Below the pieces are notes generated by a model that was given only the letters and a program-made list of their open reading frames with translations, did not search any database and was not told the origin of the DNA. Shown piece by piece: positions 1 to 8,468 of a stretch of 39,452 bases of DNA. Position 1 is the stretch's first letter, and the number at the start of each line of letters is the position of its first letter. The translations under genes were made by a program, and so were the position numbers. Origin of the DNA: Rhizobium sp. (lineage in GTDB: Bacteria > Pseudomonadota > Alphaproteobacteria > Rhizobiales > Rhizobiaceae); assembly GCA_029865885.1 (NCBI GenBank), contig JARXAK010000079.1:1-39452 (forward strand), in the 5' to 3' direction.

Positions 1-649
1 CGATGCGGACTTCTACTTCGCCGGCTGGAATTACGGCATGAAGGTTGGCGGCGAGGTGACGCCCGAGACGCTGGAGCCCCTCGGCATCAAGGTCTACGAA
101 CTCACCGAATCCTGCATTCACATCATGAACAAGAACAAGCCGAGCATGGACGATATGTTCGTGGACCTGGTCAACCTCGGCAAGATCTTTGGTGTCGAGG
201 ATCGTGCCGACGCGCTGGTTGCCGGCTACCGCAAGCAGCTTGACGAGATCACCACGCGAATCGGTGGCATCGCAAAGCCCGTGCGCGTTTTCGTCTATGA
301 TTCCGGCACGGAGAAGCCCTTCACCTCCGGCCGTTTCGGCATCCCAACGGCGATGATCGAGGCGGCTGGTGGCGTCAACATCATGGACGACGTTGAAAAG
401 AGCTGGACGGAGGTCTCCTGGGAGCCTGTCATCGAGCGAAACCCGGAAGTCATCGTCATCGTCAACTACGGCGATGTGACCGCCGAGCAGAAGATCGCCT
501 TCATGAAGGAAAACCCGGCCTTCAAGAACCTGGATGCGGTCAAGCAGGATCGTTTCGTCGTGCTCGAATATGTCGAGGCAACGCCCGGCCCGCGTAACGT
601 CCAGGCGATTGATCGCCTCGCGAACGCCTTTCATCCGCGCAATATGTAA
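1..649 (+). CDS. Periplasmic substrate-binding protein of a FecCD-type ABC importer (5' partial)
   Basis: The open frame enters the window at base 2 with no start codon, so the N-terminus (signal peptide and first lobe) lies outside. The visible part, about 215 residues, resembles the C-terminal half of BtuF/FhuD-like class III binding proteins: a long helical linker region (MDDMFVDLVNLGKIFGVEDRAD), then a second lobe with 'VYDSGTEKPFTSG' and 'IEAAGG.N', motifs common in binding proteins for siderophores, haem or corrinoids. A FecCD permease follows 57 nt downstream, which supports the import role. The ligand cannot be read from the sequence; ferric siderophore, cobamide or another metal chelate are all possible. 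The protein ends at TAA, and a strong hairpin follows at 659-683. Confidence 0.82.
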   Translation, partial: DADFYFAGWNYGMKVGGEVTPETLEPLGIKVYELTESCIHIMNKNKPSMDDMFVDLVNLGKIFGVEDRADALVAGYRKQLDEITTRIGGIAKPVRVFVYDSGTEKPFTSGRFGIPTAMIEAAGGVNIMDDVEKSWTEVSWEPVIERNPEVIVIVNYGDVTAEQKIAFMKENPAFKNLDAVKQDRFVVLEYVEATPGPRNVQAIDRLANAFHPRNM

Positions 650-658
650 TGCGCCTGA

Positions 659-683
659 GGCGGGGCCGCATCGCGGTCCCGCC
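659..683 (+). promoter_or_regulatory. Intercistronic hairpin between binding protein and permease genes
   Basis: An 11-bp stem (659-669 with 673-683, one G-U pair) closes a 3-nt loop just after the binding-protein stop codon. No T-run follows, so it is not a classic terminator. Such hairpins often protect the 3' end of the binding-protein message so that it is made in excess over the permease. That role is inferred. Confidence 0.45.
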
Positions 684-706
684 CGGCAGGAGATACGCAA
701 GGCAGC

Positions 707-1717
707 ATGATGCAGGGTCGATTGTTTTTCTGGGCGGGGCTGGCTTTTGTCCTGCTGGCCCTATGTGTGACGGCTGGCGTGTCCTTGGGCGCGGCTGCCA
801 TTCCGGCGGAGACCGTCTGGTCGATCCTCATCAACAAACTCGCGCCCGGCACCGTCGAGCCGACCTGGTCGGCAGGGCGCGAAAGCATCGTCTGGGACGT
901 TCGCTTCCCCCGCGTCATCCTCGCCGGCCTCGTTGGCGCCGGATTGGCAACGGTCGGTGCCGTCCTGCAATCCGTGACACGCAATCCGCTGGCCGATCCT
1001 CATCTGCTCGGGGTCTCTTCCGGTGGCGCTTTGGGCGCGGTCATCGCGCTGCTTCACACCGGTCTGATCTTCGGCCTGGTCACGGTTCCGCTCTTCGCCT
1101 TTGGCGGTTCGCTTCTGGCAACCCTTGCCGTCGTCGCCGTGACCCGTTTCACCGGCGCCGGCGCCGATCGCCTTGTTCTCTCGGGTGTGGCGATTGCCTT
1201 CGTCGCTACGTCTCTCGGGAATCTCGCCATCTTCTTTGGCGATCCGAGAGCTGCCCATACGGTGGTCTTCTGGATGCTGGGCGGTTTCGGCCTCGCCCAG
1301 TGGTCACAGCTTATCTATCCCGCGATCGTGCTCGCCGCCTGTCTTGTCTTCCTCGTCGTGCGGGCGCGGGAAATCAACGCCATGGCCATGGGCGACGAAA
1401 CGGCGGCAACCCTCGGCGTACCGGTCGCCCGCTTCCGCGCCGAACTCTTCGTCGTCACGGCGCTGCTGACAGGCGTCATGGTTGCCTTTTCCGGCGCCAT
1501 CGGCTTTGTGGGCCTGCTCGTGCCCCATTTCGTCCGCCTGACAGCAGGCAGCGACAACATCCGCGTCATTCCGCTTTCTGCTCTTGCGGGAGCCGTCATC
1601 CTCATTCTCGCTGACATCGTCTCGCGCACGATCATGGCGCCAGAGGATATGCCGATCGGCGTCATCACCGGGCTTGCCGGCGGCCTCGCCTTCATTCTGC
1701 TGCTGCGACGTCGCTAG
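707..1717 (+). CDS. FecCD-family ABC transporter permease
   Basis: A 336-residue, strongly hydrophobic protein of BtuC/FecC/FhuB type. Family marks are 'DVRFPRVILAGLVGAGLA' near residues 60-80, 'NPLADPHLLGVSSGGALGA' near 95-110, and the C-terminal 'GFVGLLVPHFVRL' segment that contacts the ATPase. About ten membrane helices are expected for the family. It should form the channel that takes the ligand from the upstream binding protein into the cytoplasm. No ATPase gene follows: the next gene is glpR. The ATPase must lie upstream of the window or elsewhere. Two adjacent ATGs (707, 710) are possible starts; an AGGAGA and an AAGG lie upstream. Confidence 0.9.
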   Translation: MMQGRLFFWAGLAFVLLALCVTAGVSLGAAAIPAETVWSILINKLAPGTVEPTWSAGRESIVWDVRFPRVILAGLVGAGLATVGAVLQSVTRNPLADPHLLGVSSGGALGAVIALLHTGLIFGLVTVPLFAFGGSLLATLAVVAVTRFTGAGADRLVLSGVAIAFVATSLGNLAIFFGDPRAAHTVVFWMLGGFGLAQWSQLIYPAIVLAACLVFLVVRAREINAMAMGDETAATLGVPVARFRAELFVVTALLTGVMVAFSGAIGFVGLLVPHFVRLTAGSDNIRVIPLSALAGAVILILADIVSRTIMAPEDMPIGVITGLAGGLAFILLLRRR

Positions 1718-1741
1718 TTTCAGAGTGGGCTATTGCCCCTG

Positions 1742-1774
1742 TTTCGTTTTGGCCTAGACTGAAGAAAAACGAAA
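1742..1774. promoter_or_regulatory. Inverted repeat upstream of glpR, possible autoregulatory operator
   Basis: TTTCGTTTT (1742-1750) and AAAACGAAA (1766-1774) form a perfect 9-bp inverted repeat just before the glpR ribosome binding site. The TTTCGTTT core also occurs upstream of glpD (2579 on). DeoR-family repressors typically bind such repeats, so autorepression by GlpR is plausible. There is no T-run positioned to make it a terminator for the permease gene. Confidence 0.45.
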
Positions 1775-1788
1775 AGGGGAGGGGCGAT

Positions 1789-2577
1789 ATGATGTTTTCG
1801 GCACGACAGGCGGAGATCATGGCTCTGGCCAAGGAGCAGGGCCGCGTTCTGGTCGATGAACTCGCGGCACGGTTTGCCGTCACGCCTCAGACAATCCGCA
1901 AGGATTTGAACGACCTGTGTGATGCCCGGGCGCTCAATCGCATTCATGGCGGCGCCGTTTTCCCGAGCGGAAATGAAAACGTCAAATACGAAGCGCGACG
2001 TTCCATGGCCGCGACCGAGAAACAGGCCATCGGCCGCGCCGCGGCTGATCTCATCCCCGACAATTCCTCGCTGTTCATCAATATCGGCACCACGACCGAA
2101 GCGGTCGGCGAAGCTCTGATCGACCACAAGGAATTGATGGTCATTACCAATAACATCAACGTTGCCAACCGCTTGCGGGTCTTTCCCTCGATCGAAGTCG
2201 TCATCGCCGGTGGCGTGGTGCGCGGTTCGGACGGTGGTATTGTCGGCGAGGCGGCTGTCGATTTTATCCGCCAGTTCAAGGTGGATTTCGCCGTGATCGG
2301 CGTGTCGGCGATCGATCAGGATGGTGCACTGCTCGATTTCGATTTCCGCGAAGTGAAAGTTGCCCAGGCGATCATCGCCAATGCGCGTCATGTCATCCTG
2401 GTCTCCGACGCCTCGAAATTCGAGCGCACGGCGCCGGTCCGGATCGGCCATATCTCGCAGGTTCAGACCTTTATCACCGACAACTGTCCCTCTGACAGCA
2501 TTCGCGCCATCTGCGCGGAGCAGGACGTCCGCATCATCGAAACCGCTCCGGAGAACGATCACATATCTGCGGAATAA
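1789..2577 (+). CDS. glpR: DeoR-family transcriptional repressor of glycerol genes (GlpR)
   Basis: A 262-residue DeoR-type protein. The N-terminal winged helix (about 1-58) holds 'RQAEIMALAKEQGRVLVDELA' and 'VTPQTIRKDLNDL', with the family pattern '.RIHGGA' at the domain end. The C-terminal sugar-phosphate sensor domain (about 75-235) has 'NIGTTTEAV', 'ITNNINVA' and 'IAGGVVR', the phosphate-binding elements of the DeoR sensor fold. The family ligand here is probably glycerol-3-phosphate. The gene lies 91 nt before glpD in the same direction, with repeated TTTCG motifs in both upstream regions, which supports its identity as GlpR. The start uses a GGGGAGGGG ribosome site; a second ATG follows directly. 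Confidence 0.88.
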   Translation: MMFSARQAEIMALAKEQGRVLVDELAARFAVTPQTIRKDLNDLCDARALNRIHGGAVFPSGNENVKYEARRSMAATEKQAIGRAAADLIPDNSSLFINIGTTTEAVGEALIDHKELMVITNNINVANRLRVFPSIEVVIAGGVVRGSDGGIVGEAAVDFIRQFKVDFAVIGVSAIDQDGALLDFDFREVKVAQAIIANARHVILVSDASKFERTAPVRIGHISQVQTFITDNCPSDSIRAICAEQDVRIIETAPENDHISAE

Positions 2578-2578
2578 G

Positions 2579-2636
2579 TTTCGTTTGACATTCGTTTAAA
2601 TTTCGAAAAATATATTCATGCTTTCGCAATAGCAGC
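2579..2636 (+). promoter_or_regulatory. glpD promoter with helically phased TTTCG operator repeats
   Basis: TTGACA at 2585-2590 is followed by an A/T-rich region (2606-2616, containing AAATAT/TATATT) that can serve as -10. Over it lie TTTCGTTT (2579), ATTCGTTT (2590) and TTTCGAAA (2601), whose CG steps are exactly 11 bp apart, plus a fourth TTTCG at 2632-2636. This same-face spacing is what an oligomeric DeoR-type repressor would use. Binding would cover the -35 and -10 and block transcription when glycerol-3-phosphate is absent. Confidence 0.6.
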
Positions 2637-2668
2637 AAATGCTGCAGGTGCGAACATCTGGAGGAGCA

Positions 2669-4180
2669 ATGTCGGGGCAGCCAATCTACGATCTCTTTGT
2701 GATCGGCGGCGGGATCAACGGATGCGGGATCGCGCGCGATGCGGCCGGCCGTGGTTATTCTGTCGCCCTGGCTGAAATGAACGACTTCGCCTCCGGTACG
2801 TCGTCAGGCGCCACCAAGCTGATTCATGGTGGCCTGCGCTATCTCGAGCATTACGAATTCCGCCTGGTGCGCGAAGCTCTGATGGAGCGCGAGGTCCTCT
2901 GGGCCATGGCGCCGCATGTCATCTGGCCGCTGCGTTTCGTGCTGCCCTTCCAGAAGGGCGGCATTCGCCCGGCCTGGCTCATCCGCCTCGGCCTGTTCCT
3001 CTACGACAATCTCGGTGGCCGAAAGCTGCTGCCGGCGACGAAGACCCTCGACCTGCGCCGCGATCCCGCCGGCAAGCCGTTGAAGCCGGTCTTCTCCAAG
3101 GCCTTCGAATATTCCGACGGCTGGGTCGATGACGCCCGTATGGTCGTGCTCAATGCCCGCGACGCGCAGATCCGTGGCGCAAACATCCTGAGCCGTGCCC
3201 GCGTCGTGTCCGCCCATCGCGAAGATGGCTATTGGCTTGTGACGACGAAATCACAGCGCGATGGCTCAGTCGTGACGCACAAGGCCCGCATGCTGGTCAA
3301 TGCCGCCGGCCCCTGGGTTGATCAGGTGCTGGCCGGCGCCTTCGGCCGCAACAACGTGCACAACGTGCGCCTGGTTCAGGGCAGCCATATCATCGTCCGG
3401 AAAAAGTTCACCGACCCGCGTGCCTACTTCTTCCAGAACCCCGACAACCGCATCATCTTCGCCATCCCGTATGAGGGCGAATTCACGCTGATCGGCACGA
3501 CCGACCGTGACTACACCGACGATCCGAAGGATGTGCGCATCAGCCCCGAAGAGGTGAACTACCTCTGTGACGCGGCCAGCGAATACTTCCAGGAGCCGGT
3601 GCGCCCTGATGATATCGTCTGGAGCTATTCCGCCGTCCGCCCGCTATTCGATGACGGCGCCTCGAAAGCACAGGAAGCGACGCGTGATTACGTGCTAAAG
3701 GTCGAGGGAACGGCGGGCGATGCCTCCTTGCTCAACGTCTTCGGTGGCAAGCTCACCACCTATCGGCGCCTCGCCGAACATGCGCTGGAAAAGATCGGCG
3801 AATCGATTGGCGAAAAGGGTACGCCCTGGACCGCAGGCAGCCGCCTGCCAGGTGGTGATTTCGCCGCCACCGCCTTCGAGTCCACGGTTGCGGATCTCCT
3901 GAAGGCCTATCCCTTCCTGGAGCGTGGACATGCAGAGCGCCTGATCCGCTGCTACGGCACGGATTCGAAATCGATCCTGGGCAAGGCCCGGTCGAATGCC
4001 GATCTCGGCCGGTGCTTCGGCGGCACGCTTTACGAAGCAGAAGTCCGCTGGCTGGTCGAGCAGGAATGGGCGGTCACCGCAGAAGACGTGCTGTGGCGCC
4101 GAACGAAACAGGGACTGTTCCTGACGCCGGAGGAGGCGAAGGGACTGGATGCCTATCTGGGGATGCTGGCGGCGGCCTGA
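2669..4180 (+). CDS. glpD: Aerobic glycerol-3-phosphate dehydrogenase
   Basis: A 503-residue FAD enzyme that oxidises sn-glycerol-3-phosphate to dihydroxyacetone phosphate and passes electrons to the membrane quinone pool. The N-terminal dinucleotide fold 'LFVIGGGINGCGIARDAAGRG' is followed by the GlpD signature 'GTSSGATKLIHGGLRYLE' and by '.VNAAGPWVDQV'; 'NVFGGKLTTYR' marks the C-terminal FAD-binding part, and the DAO_C domain ends the protein. Length matches the family (about 500). An earlier in-frame ATG exists at 2639, but the ATG at 2669 follows a GGAGGAG at 2660-2666 and gives the usual N-terminus. It is the first gene of the glycerol operon and is followed 51 nt later by glpS. Confidence 0.95.
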   Translation: MSGQPIYDLFVIGGGINGCGIARDAAGRGYSVALAEMNDFASGTSSGATKLIHGGLRYLEHYEFRLVREALMEREVLWAMAPHVIWPLRFVLPFQKGGIRPAWLIRLGLFLYDNLGGRKLLPATKTLDLRRDPAGKPLKPVFSKAFEYSDGWVDDARMVVLNARDAQIRGANILSRARVVSAHREDGYWLVTTKSQRDGSVVTHKARMLVNAAGPWVDQVLAGAFGRNNVHNVRLVQGSHIIVRKKFTDPRAYFFQNPDNRIIFAIPYEGEFTLIGTTDRDYTDDPKDVRISPEEVNYLCDAASEYFQEPVRPDDIVWSYSAVRPLFDDGASKAQEATRDYVLKVEGTAGDASLLNVFGGKLTTYRRLAEHALEKIGESIGEKGTPWTAGSRLPGGDFAATAFESTVADLLKAYPFLERGHAERLIRCYGTDSKSILGKARSNADLGRCFGGTLYEAEVRWLVEQEWAVTAEDVLWRRTKQGLFLTPEEAKGLDAYLGMLAAA

Positions 4181-4231
4181 TCGCCTATCCCACTGAAAAA
4201 GACCGACGGTTTGGAGGAGGCCTGAGGACAT

Positions 4232-5311
4232 ATGTTGGAACTGCGTAAAGTCTCGAAAATGGTGGGAGGTGAATATCATATTCACCCGACCGACCTGACG
4301 CTGCAGCGAGGTACGCTCAACGTCCTGCTCGGCCCCACGCTTTCGGGAAAGACAACCCTGATGCGCCTGATGGCGGGCCTTGAGAAGCCGACATCCGGAA
4401 CCGTCCATTTCGACGGGCAGGATGTGACGGGCATGCCTGTCCAGAAGCGCAGCGTCGCCATGGTCTACCAGCAGTTCATCAATTATCCGGCGCTGACCGT
4501 CTATGAAAACATCGCCTCGCCGATGCGTGTTGCGGGCAAGGATGCGGCCACCATCGATCGCGAGGTCCGCAAGGCAGCAGATCTCCTGCGCCTGACGCCC
4601 TATCTCAACCGCACGCCGCTTAACCTTTCAGGTGGCCAGCAGCAGCGCACTGCGCTGGCGCGGGCGATCGTCAAGAAGGCCAACCTCGTCCTCCTCGACG
4701 AACCGCTTGCCAATCTCGATTACAAGCTGCGCGAAGAACTACGCGAGGAACTGCCGAAAATCTTCGCCGAGTCCGGCGCAATTTTCGTCTATGCCACGAC
4801 CGAGCCATCCGAAGCTCTGCTGCTCGGTGGCCACACGGCGACGCTCTCCGAAGGTCGCATCACCCAGTTCGGCGAGACGATCAATGTCTACCGTCGTCCG
4901 TCGGATCTTCTGACAGCCCGGACCTTCGCCGATCCGCCGCTCAACACCATCGCGCTCGTCAAAAAAGGCGCAAGCTTCGAGCTGAACGGCCAACCGGTTC
5001 TCGGCATGCCGGCCCATCTCTCATCCATCGCAGATGGTCCGGTGACAGTGGCCTTCCACCCGCACCACCTGTCGCTTGCTGCCCTGCCTGGCGCCATGGC
5101 CATGCGCTCGCGCACCCTCGTGTCGGAAATCGCCGGCTCCGAGAGCTTCATTCACGTCGAATATGGAAGTGCCCGCTGGGTTTGCCTGGCGCATGGCATT
5201 CACGACATTGATCCCGACCGCGAGATCGACGTCTTCATCGACACCCGTCACCTGATGGCGTTTGGCGCCGACGGCAGGGCGCTCGGCGCCCCCGCCGAAC
5301 TGGCTGCGTGA
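4232..5311 (+). CDS. glpS: Glycerol ABC importer ATPase 1 (GlpS)
   Basis: A 359-residue MalK/UgpC-type ATPase with a C-terminal regulatory (TOBE-like) region. Walker A is GPTLSGKT (34-41), Q-loop 'VYQQF' (about 78-82), signature LSGGQ (132-136), Walker B 'LVLLDE' (152-157). The H-loop is abnormal: where relatives have 'Y.THDQ.EA', this protein has 'YATTEPSEA', so the switch histidine is replaced by Thr190. The partner ATPase GlpT has the histidine but a degenerate signature, so the two probably form an asymmetric heterodimer with one good ATP site. Name and role follow the glpSTPQUV glycerol transporter of Rhizobium leguminosarum. A GGAGGAGG lies at 4213-4220 and a nearer GAGGA precedes the ATG. 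The stop is 11 nt before the glpT start. Confidence 0.9.
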   Translation: MLELRKVSKMVGGEYHIHPTDLTLQRGTLNVLLGPTLSGKTTLMRLMAGLEKPTSGTVHFDGQDVTGMPVQKRSVAMVYQQFINYPALTVYENIASPMRVAGKDAATIDREVRKAADLLRLTPYLNRTPLNLSGGQQQRTALARAIVKKANLVLLDEPLANLDYKLREELREELPKIFAESGAIFVYATTEPSEALLLGGHTATLSEGRITQFGETINVYRRPSDLLTARTFADPPLNTIALVKKGASFELNGQPVLGMPAHLSSIADGPVTVAFHPHHLSLAALPGAMAMRSRTLVSEIAGSESFIHVEYGSARWVCLAHGIHDIDPDREIDVFIDTRHLMAFGADGRALGAPAELAA

Positions 5312-5322
5312 GGAGGAACGTC

Positions 5323-6393
5323 ATGGCACGCATCAACCTCGACCATATCCGCCACGCTTATACCCCGGCCGCCCGCGCAGCCGGTGATTACGCCCTGAAG
5401 GAAGTCCATCACGAATGGGACGATGGCGGCGCCTATGCGCTGCTCGGTCCCTCCGGCTGCGGCAAGACCACGCTGCTCAACATCATCTCGGGCCTGATCC
5501 ATCCCTCGGATGGCCGGATCGAATTCGACGGCGTTGACGTCACCAACCTGCCGACGGCTGCCCGCAACATCGCCCAGGTCTTTCAGTTCCCGGTCGTCTA
5601 CGACACCATGAGCGTCTACGACAACCTGGCCTTCCCCTTGCGCAATCGGAATGTCCCGGACGATCAGGTTCACAAGCGGGTCAACGAGATCCTCGACATG
5701 ATCGACCTGCAGCCCATGGCCCGCAAGCAGGCACAGGGCCTGACGGCGGACCAGAAGCAGAAGATCTCGCTCGGTCGCGGTCTCGTGCGCTCGGATGTCA
5801 ACGCGATCCTCTTCGACGAGCCGCTGACGGTGATCGACCCGCATATGAAGTGGGTGCTCCGCTCGCAGTTGAAGCGCCTGCATCGCCAGTCCGGCTTCAC
5901 CATGGTCTATGTCACGCATGACCAGACCGAAGCGCTCACTTTCGCCGATAAGGTCGTCGTCATGTATGACGGCCAGATCGTCCAGATTGGCACCCCTGCC
6001 GAACTTTTCGAGCGCCCCAGCCACACCTTTGTCGGTTACTTCATCGGCTCGCCGGGCATGAATGTCATGCCCGCGAAGGTGAGCGGCGCAACCGCCATCG
6101 TTGGCGATCAGACGGTAAACCTGCCGGGCACGCCCAAACTTTTCGGCCAGGGCAAGATCGAGCTCGGCATCCGCCCCGAATTCCTGCGTATCGGACGCGA
6201 AGGCATGCCCGTGACCGTCGCCAAGATTGAGGATATCGGCCGTCAGAAGATCGTGCGTGCACAGTTTGCCGGCAATCCGCTATCGATCGTCATCCCAGAG
6301 GATTCGGAAATCCCGGCAGATCCCAAGGTCACCTTCGTGCCCGACGGCATGGGCATCTTCGCCGATAGCTGGCGCGTGGAAATGGAGGGCTGA
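5323..6393 (+). CDS. glpT: Glycerol ABC importer ATPase 2 (GlpT)
   Basis: A 356-residue MalK-type ATPase. Walker A is GPSGCGKT (42-49), Q-loop 'QVFQFP' (85-90), Walker B 'AILFDE' (161-166), and the H-loop 'YVTHDQTEA' is intact (His199). The ABC signature is degenerate: LTADQKQK (140-147) instead of LSGGQ.QR. With GlpS, which has a good signature but no H-loop histidine, it would form one competent and one impaired ATP site. The frame opens with a GTG at 5308, but the ATG at 5323 has GAGGAGGA at 5310-5317 and is the better start. It is separated by 2 nt from glpP. Note that this glpT is an ABC component, not the E. coli glycerol-3-phosphate antiporter of the same name. Confidence 0.9.
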   Translation: MARINLDHIRHAYTPAARAAGDYALKEVHHEWDDGGAYALLGPSGCGKTTLLNIISGLIHPSDGRIEFDGVDVTNLPTAARNIAQVFQFPVVYDTMSVYDNLAFPLRNRNVPDDQVHKRVNEILDMIDLQPMARKQAQGLTADQKQKISLGRGLVRSDVNAILFDEPLTVIDPHMKWVLRSQLKRLHRQSGFTMVYVTHDQTEALTFADKVVVMYDGQIVQIGTPAELFERPSHTFVGYFIGSPGMNVMPAKVSGATAIVGDQTVNLPGTPKLFGQGKIELGIRPEFLRIGREGMPVTVAKIEDIGRQKIVRAQFAGNPLSIVIPEDSEIPADPKVTFVPDGMGIFADSWRVEMEG

Positions 6394-6395
6394 TC

Positions 6396-7262
6396 ATGGA
6401 AAAGACCTGGAACAACAAGGCCTGGTTCATGGTCATCCCGGTGCTGGTGCTCGTGGCGTTTTCCGCCGTGATCCCGCTGATGACGGTCGTCAACTATTCG
6501 GTCCAGGATACCTTCGGCAACAACCAGTTCTTCTGGGCAGGCACCGACTGGTTTACCGAAATCCTGACATCGGAACGCTTCTGGGATGCGCTCGGCCGCA
6601 ACCTGATCTTCTCCATGATCATTCTGGCGATCCAGGTGCCGCTTGGCATCTTCATCGCGCTCAACATGCCGAAAAAGGGATTGGGCGTCCCGGTTTGCCT
6701 CGTCCTGATGGCGCTGCCTCTGCTCATTCCGTGGAATGTCGTCGGCACCATCTGGCAGGTCTTCGGTCGCGTCGACATCGGTCTGCTCGGTTATTCGCTG
6801 AACGCCCTGGGCTTCGATTACAATTACACGCAGAACCCGATCCATGCCTGGGTCACCATCATCGTCATGGATGTCTGGCACTGGACGAGCCTCGTCGTGC
6901 TGCTCTGCTATGCCGGTCTCGTCTCGATCCCGGATGCCTACTATCAGGCAGCCAAGATCGACGGCGCATCGCGCTGGTCCGTGTTCCGCTTCATTCAGCT
7001 GCCGAAGATGAAGCGCGTGCTTCTGATCGCCGTGCTGCTGCGCTTCATGGACAGTTTCATGATCTACACCGAGCCCTTCGTCCTGACAGGCGGCGGCCCC
7101 GGCAATTCGACCACCTTCCTGTCGATCGACCTCGTCAAGATGGCGGTTGGCCAGTTCGACCTCGGTCCGGCGGCTGCCATGTCGATCATCTACTTCCTGA
7201 TCATCCTGGCGCTGTCCTGGGTTTTCTACACCGTCATGACCAACAGTGACGCGAAGGGCTGA
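6396..7262 (+). CDS. glpP: Glycerol ABC importer permease (GlpP)
   Basis: A 288-residue inner-membrane permease of the MalF/UgpA-like group. The N-terminus has a first helix at about residues 8-32 (FMVIPVLVLVAFSAVIPLM). The ATPase-coupling EAA loop reads 'YYQAAKIDGASRWSVFRFI' near residue 185. 'FVLTGGGPGNSTTFL' is the usual family motif before the last helices. Six membrane helices are expected. It should pair with GlpQ to form the channel that receives glycerol from GlpV. It starts 2 nt after glpT, so translation is probably coupled, and ends 11 nt before glpQ. Confidence 0.92.
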   Translation: MEKTWNNKAWFMVIPVLVLVAFSAVIPLMTVVNYSVQDTFGNNQFFWAGTDWFTEILTSERFWDALGRNLIFSMIILAIQVPLGIFIALNMPKKGLGVPVCLVLMALPLLIPWNVVGTIWQVFGRVDIGLLGYSLNALGFDYNYTQNPIHAWVTIIVMDVWHWTSLVVLLCYAGLVSIPDAYYQAAKIDGASRWSVFRFIQLPKMKRVLLIAVLLRFMDSFMIYTEPFVLTGGGPGNSTTFLSIDLVKMAVGQFDLGPAAAMSIIYFLIILALSWVFYTVMTNSDAKG

Positions 7263-7273
7263 GGGAGATACCG

Positions 7274-8092
<819 letters not shown>

Positions 8093-8102
8093 GGAGGTTC
8101 CA

Positions 8103-8384
8103 ATGGACTTTACATGGATGGCCTGGACAATACCGACCACGATATTCTTCCTCGTGATCTTTGGCCTGATCCTGTCGATGGCGGTCTGGGAATACCTGTC
8201 GCCGGGCGGCAATCCGCGCACCGGCATCCTGCGCTTCGAGACGACCCGCGGCGACCGTCTCTTCGTGTCGCTGCTCGGATCGGCTTTCATCAATCTCGCT
8301 TGGCTCGGTCTCGTTGGACCGAGCCTGTGGTGGGCTCTGGCCCTGTCCGTGGTCTACGCCATCGGTGTTTTCCGCTTCGTCTAG
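8103..8384 (+). CDS. glpU: Small membrane protein of the glycerol importer (GlpU, DUF2160-type)
   Basis: A 93-residue membrane protein. One helix covers about residues 5-27 (WTIPTTIFFLVIFGLILS region), then a short charged part with 'GGNPRTGILRFETTRGDRLF', then two close hydrophobic segments to the end. It corresponds to the DUF2160 family, found inside glycerol ABC operons. Its job in transport is not known to me; a helper or assembly role is inferred from position. The frame is open from 8061, but the ATG at 8103 follows a GAGGAGG at 8091-8097, 10 nt after the glpQ stop, and gives the correct membrane N-terminus. Confidence 0.85.
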   Translation: MDFTWMAWTIPTTIFFLVIFGLILSMAVWEYLSPGGNPRTGILRFETTRGDRLFVSLLGSAFINLAWLGLVGPSLWWALALSVVYAIGVFRFV

Positions 8385-8397
8385 GGCAAGACAAGAT

Positions 8398-8422
8398 GGA
8401 TGGCGGCGGGAGGTCGCCATCC
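8398..8422 (+). promoter_or_regulatory. Intercistronic hairpin before glpV
   Basis: GGATGGCG (8398-8405) pairs perfectly with CGCCATCC (8415-8422) around a 9-nt loop, in the 84-nt gap between glpU and glpV. No T-run follows. A message-stabilising or processing role, letting the binding protein be made at a different level, is plausible but unproven. Confidence 0.4.
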
Positions 8423-8468
8423 TCGAGACTGAAAAACTGAATGCAATCGCAACCTTAGGGAGGACACA

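Noticed and set aside
649-1614. 321-codon frame overlapping the FecCD permease in another frame
   Set aside because: Arg-rich nonsense-like composition typical of a shifted GC-rich frame; the permease frame has all family motifs.
4232-5311. GlpS as a decaying pseudogene because of the missing H-loop histidine
   Set aside because: The rest of the protein is intact, the frame is full length and the partner ATPase has the complementary defect, which fits a functional asymmetric pair.
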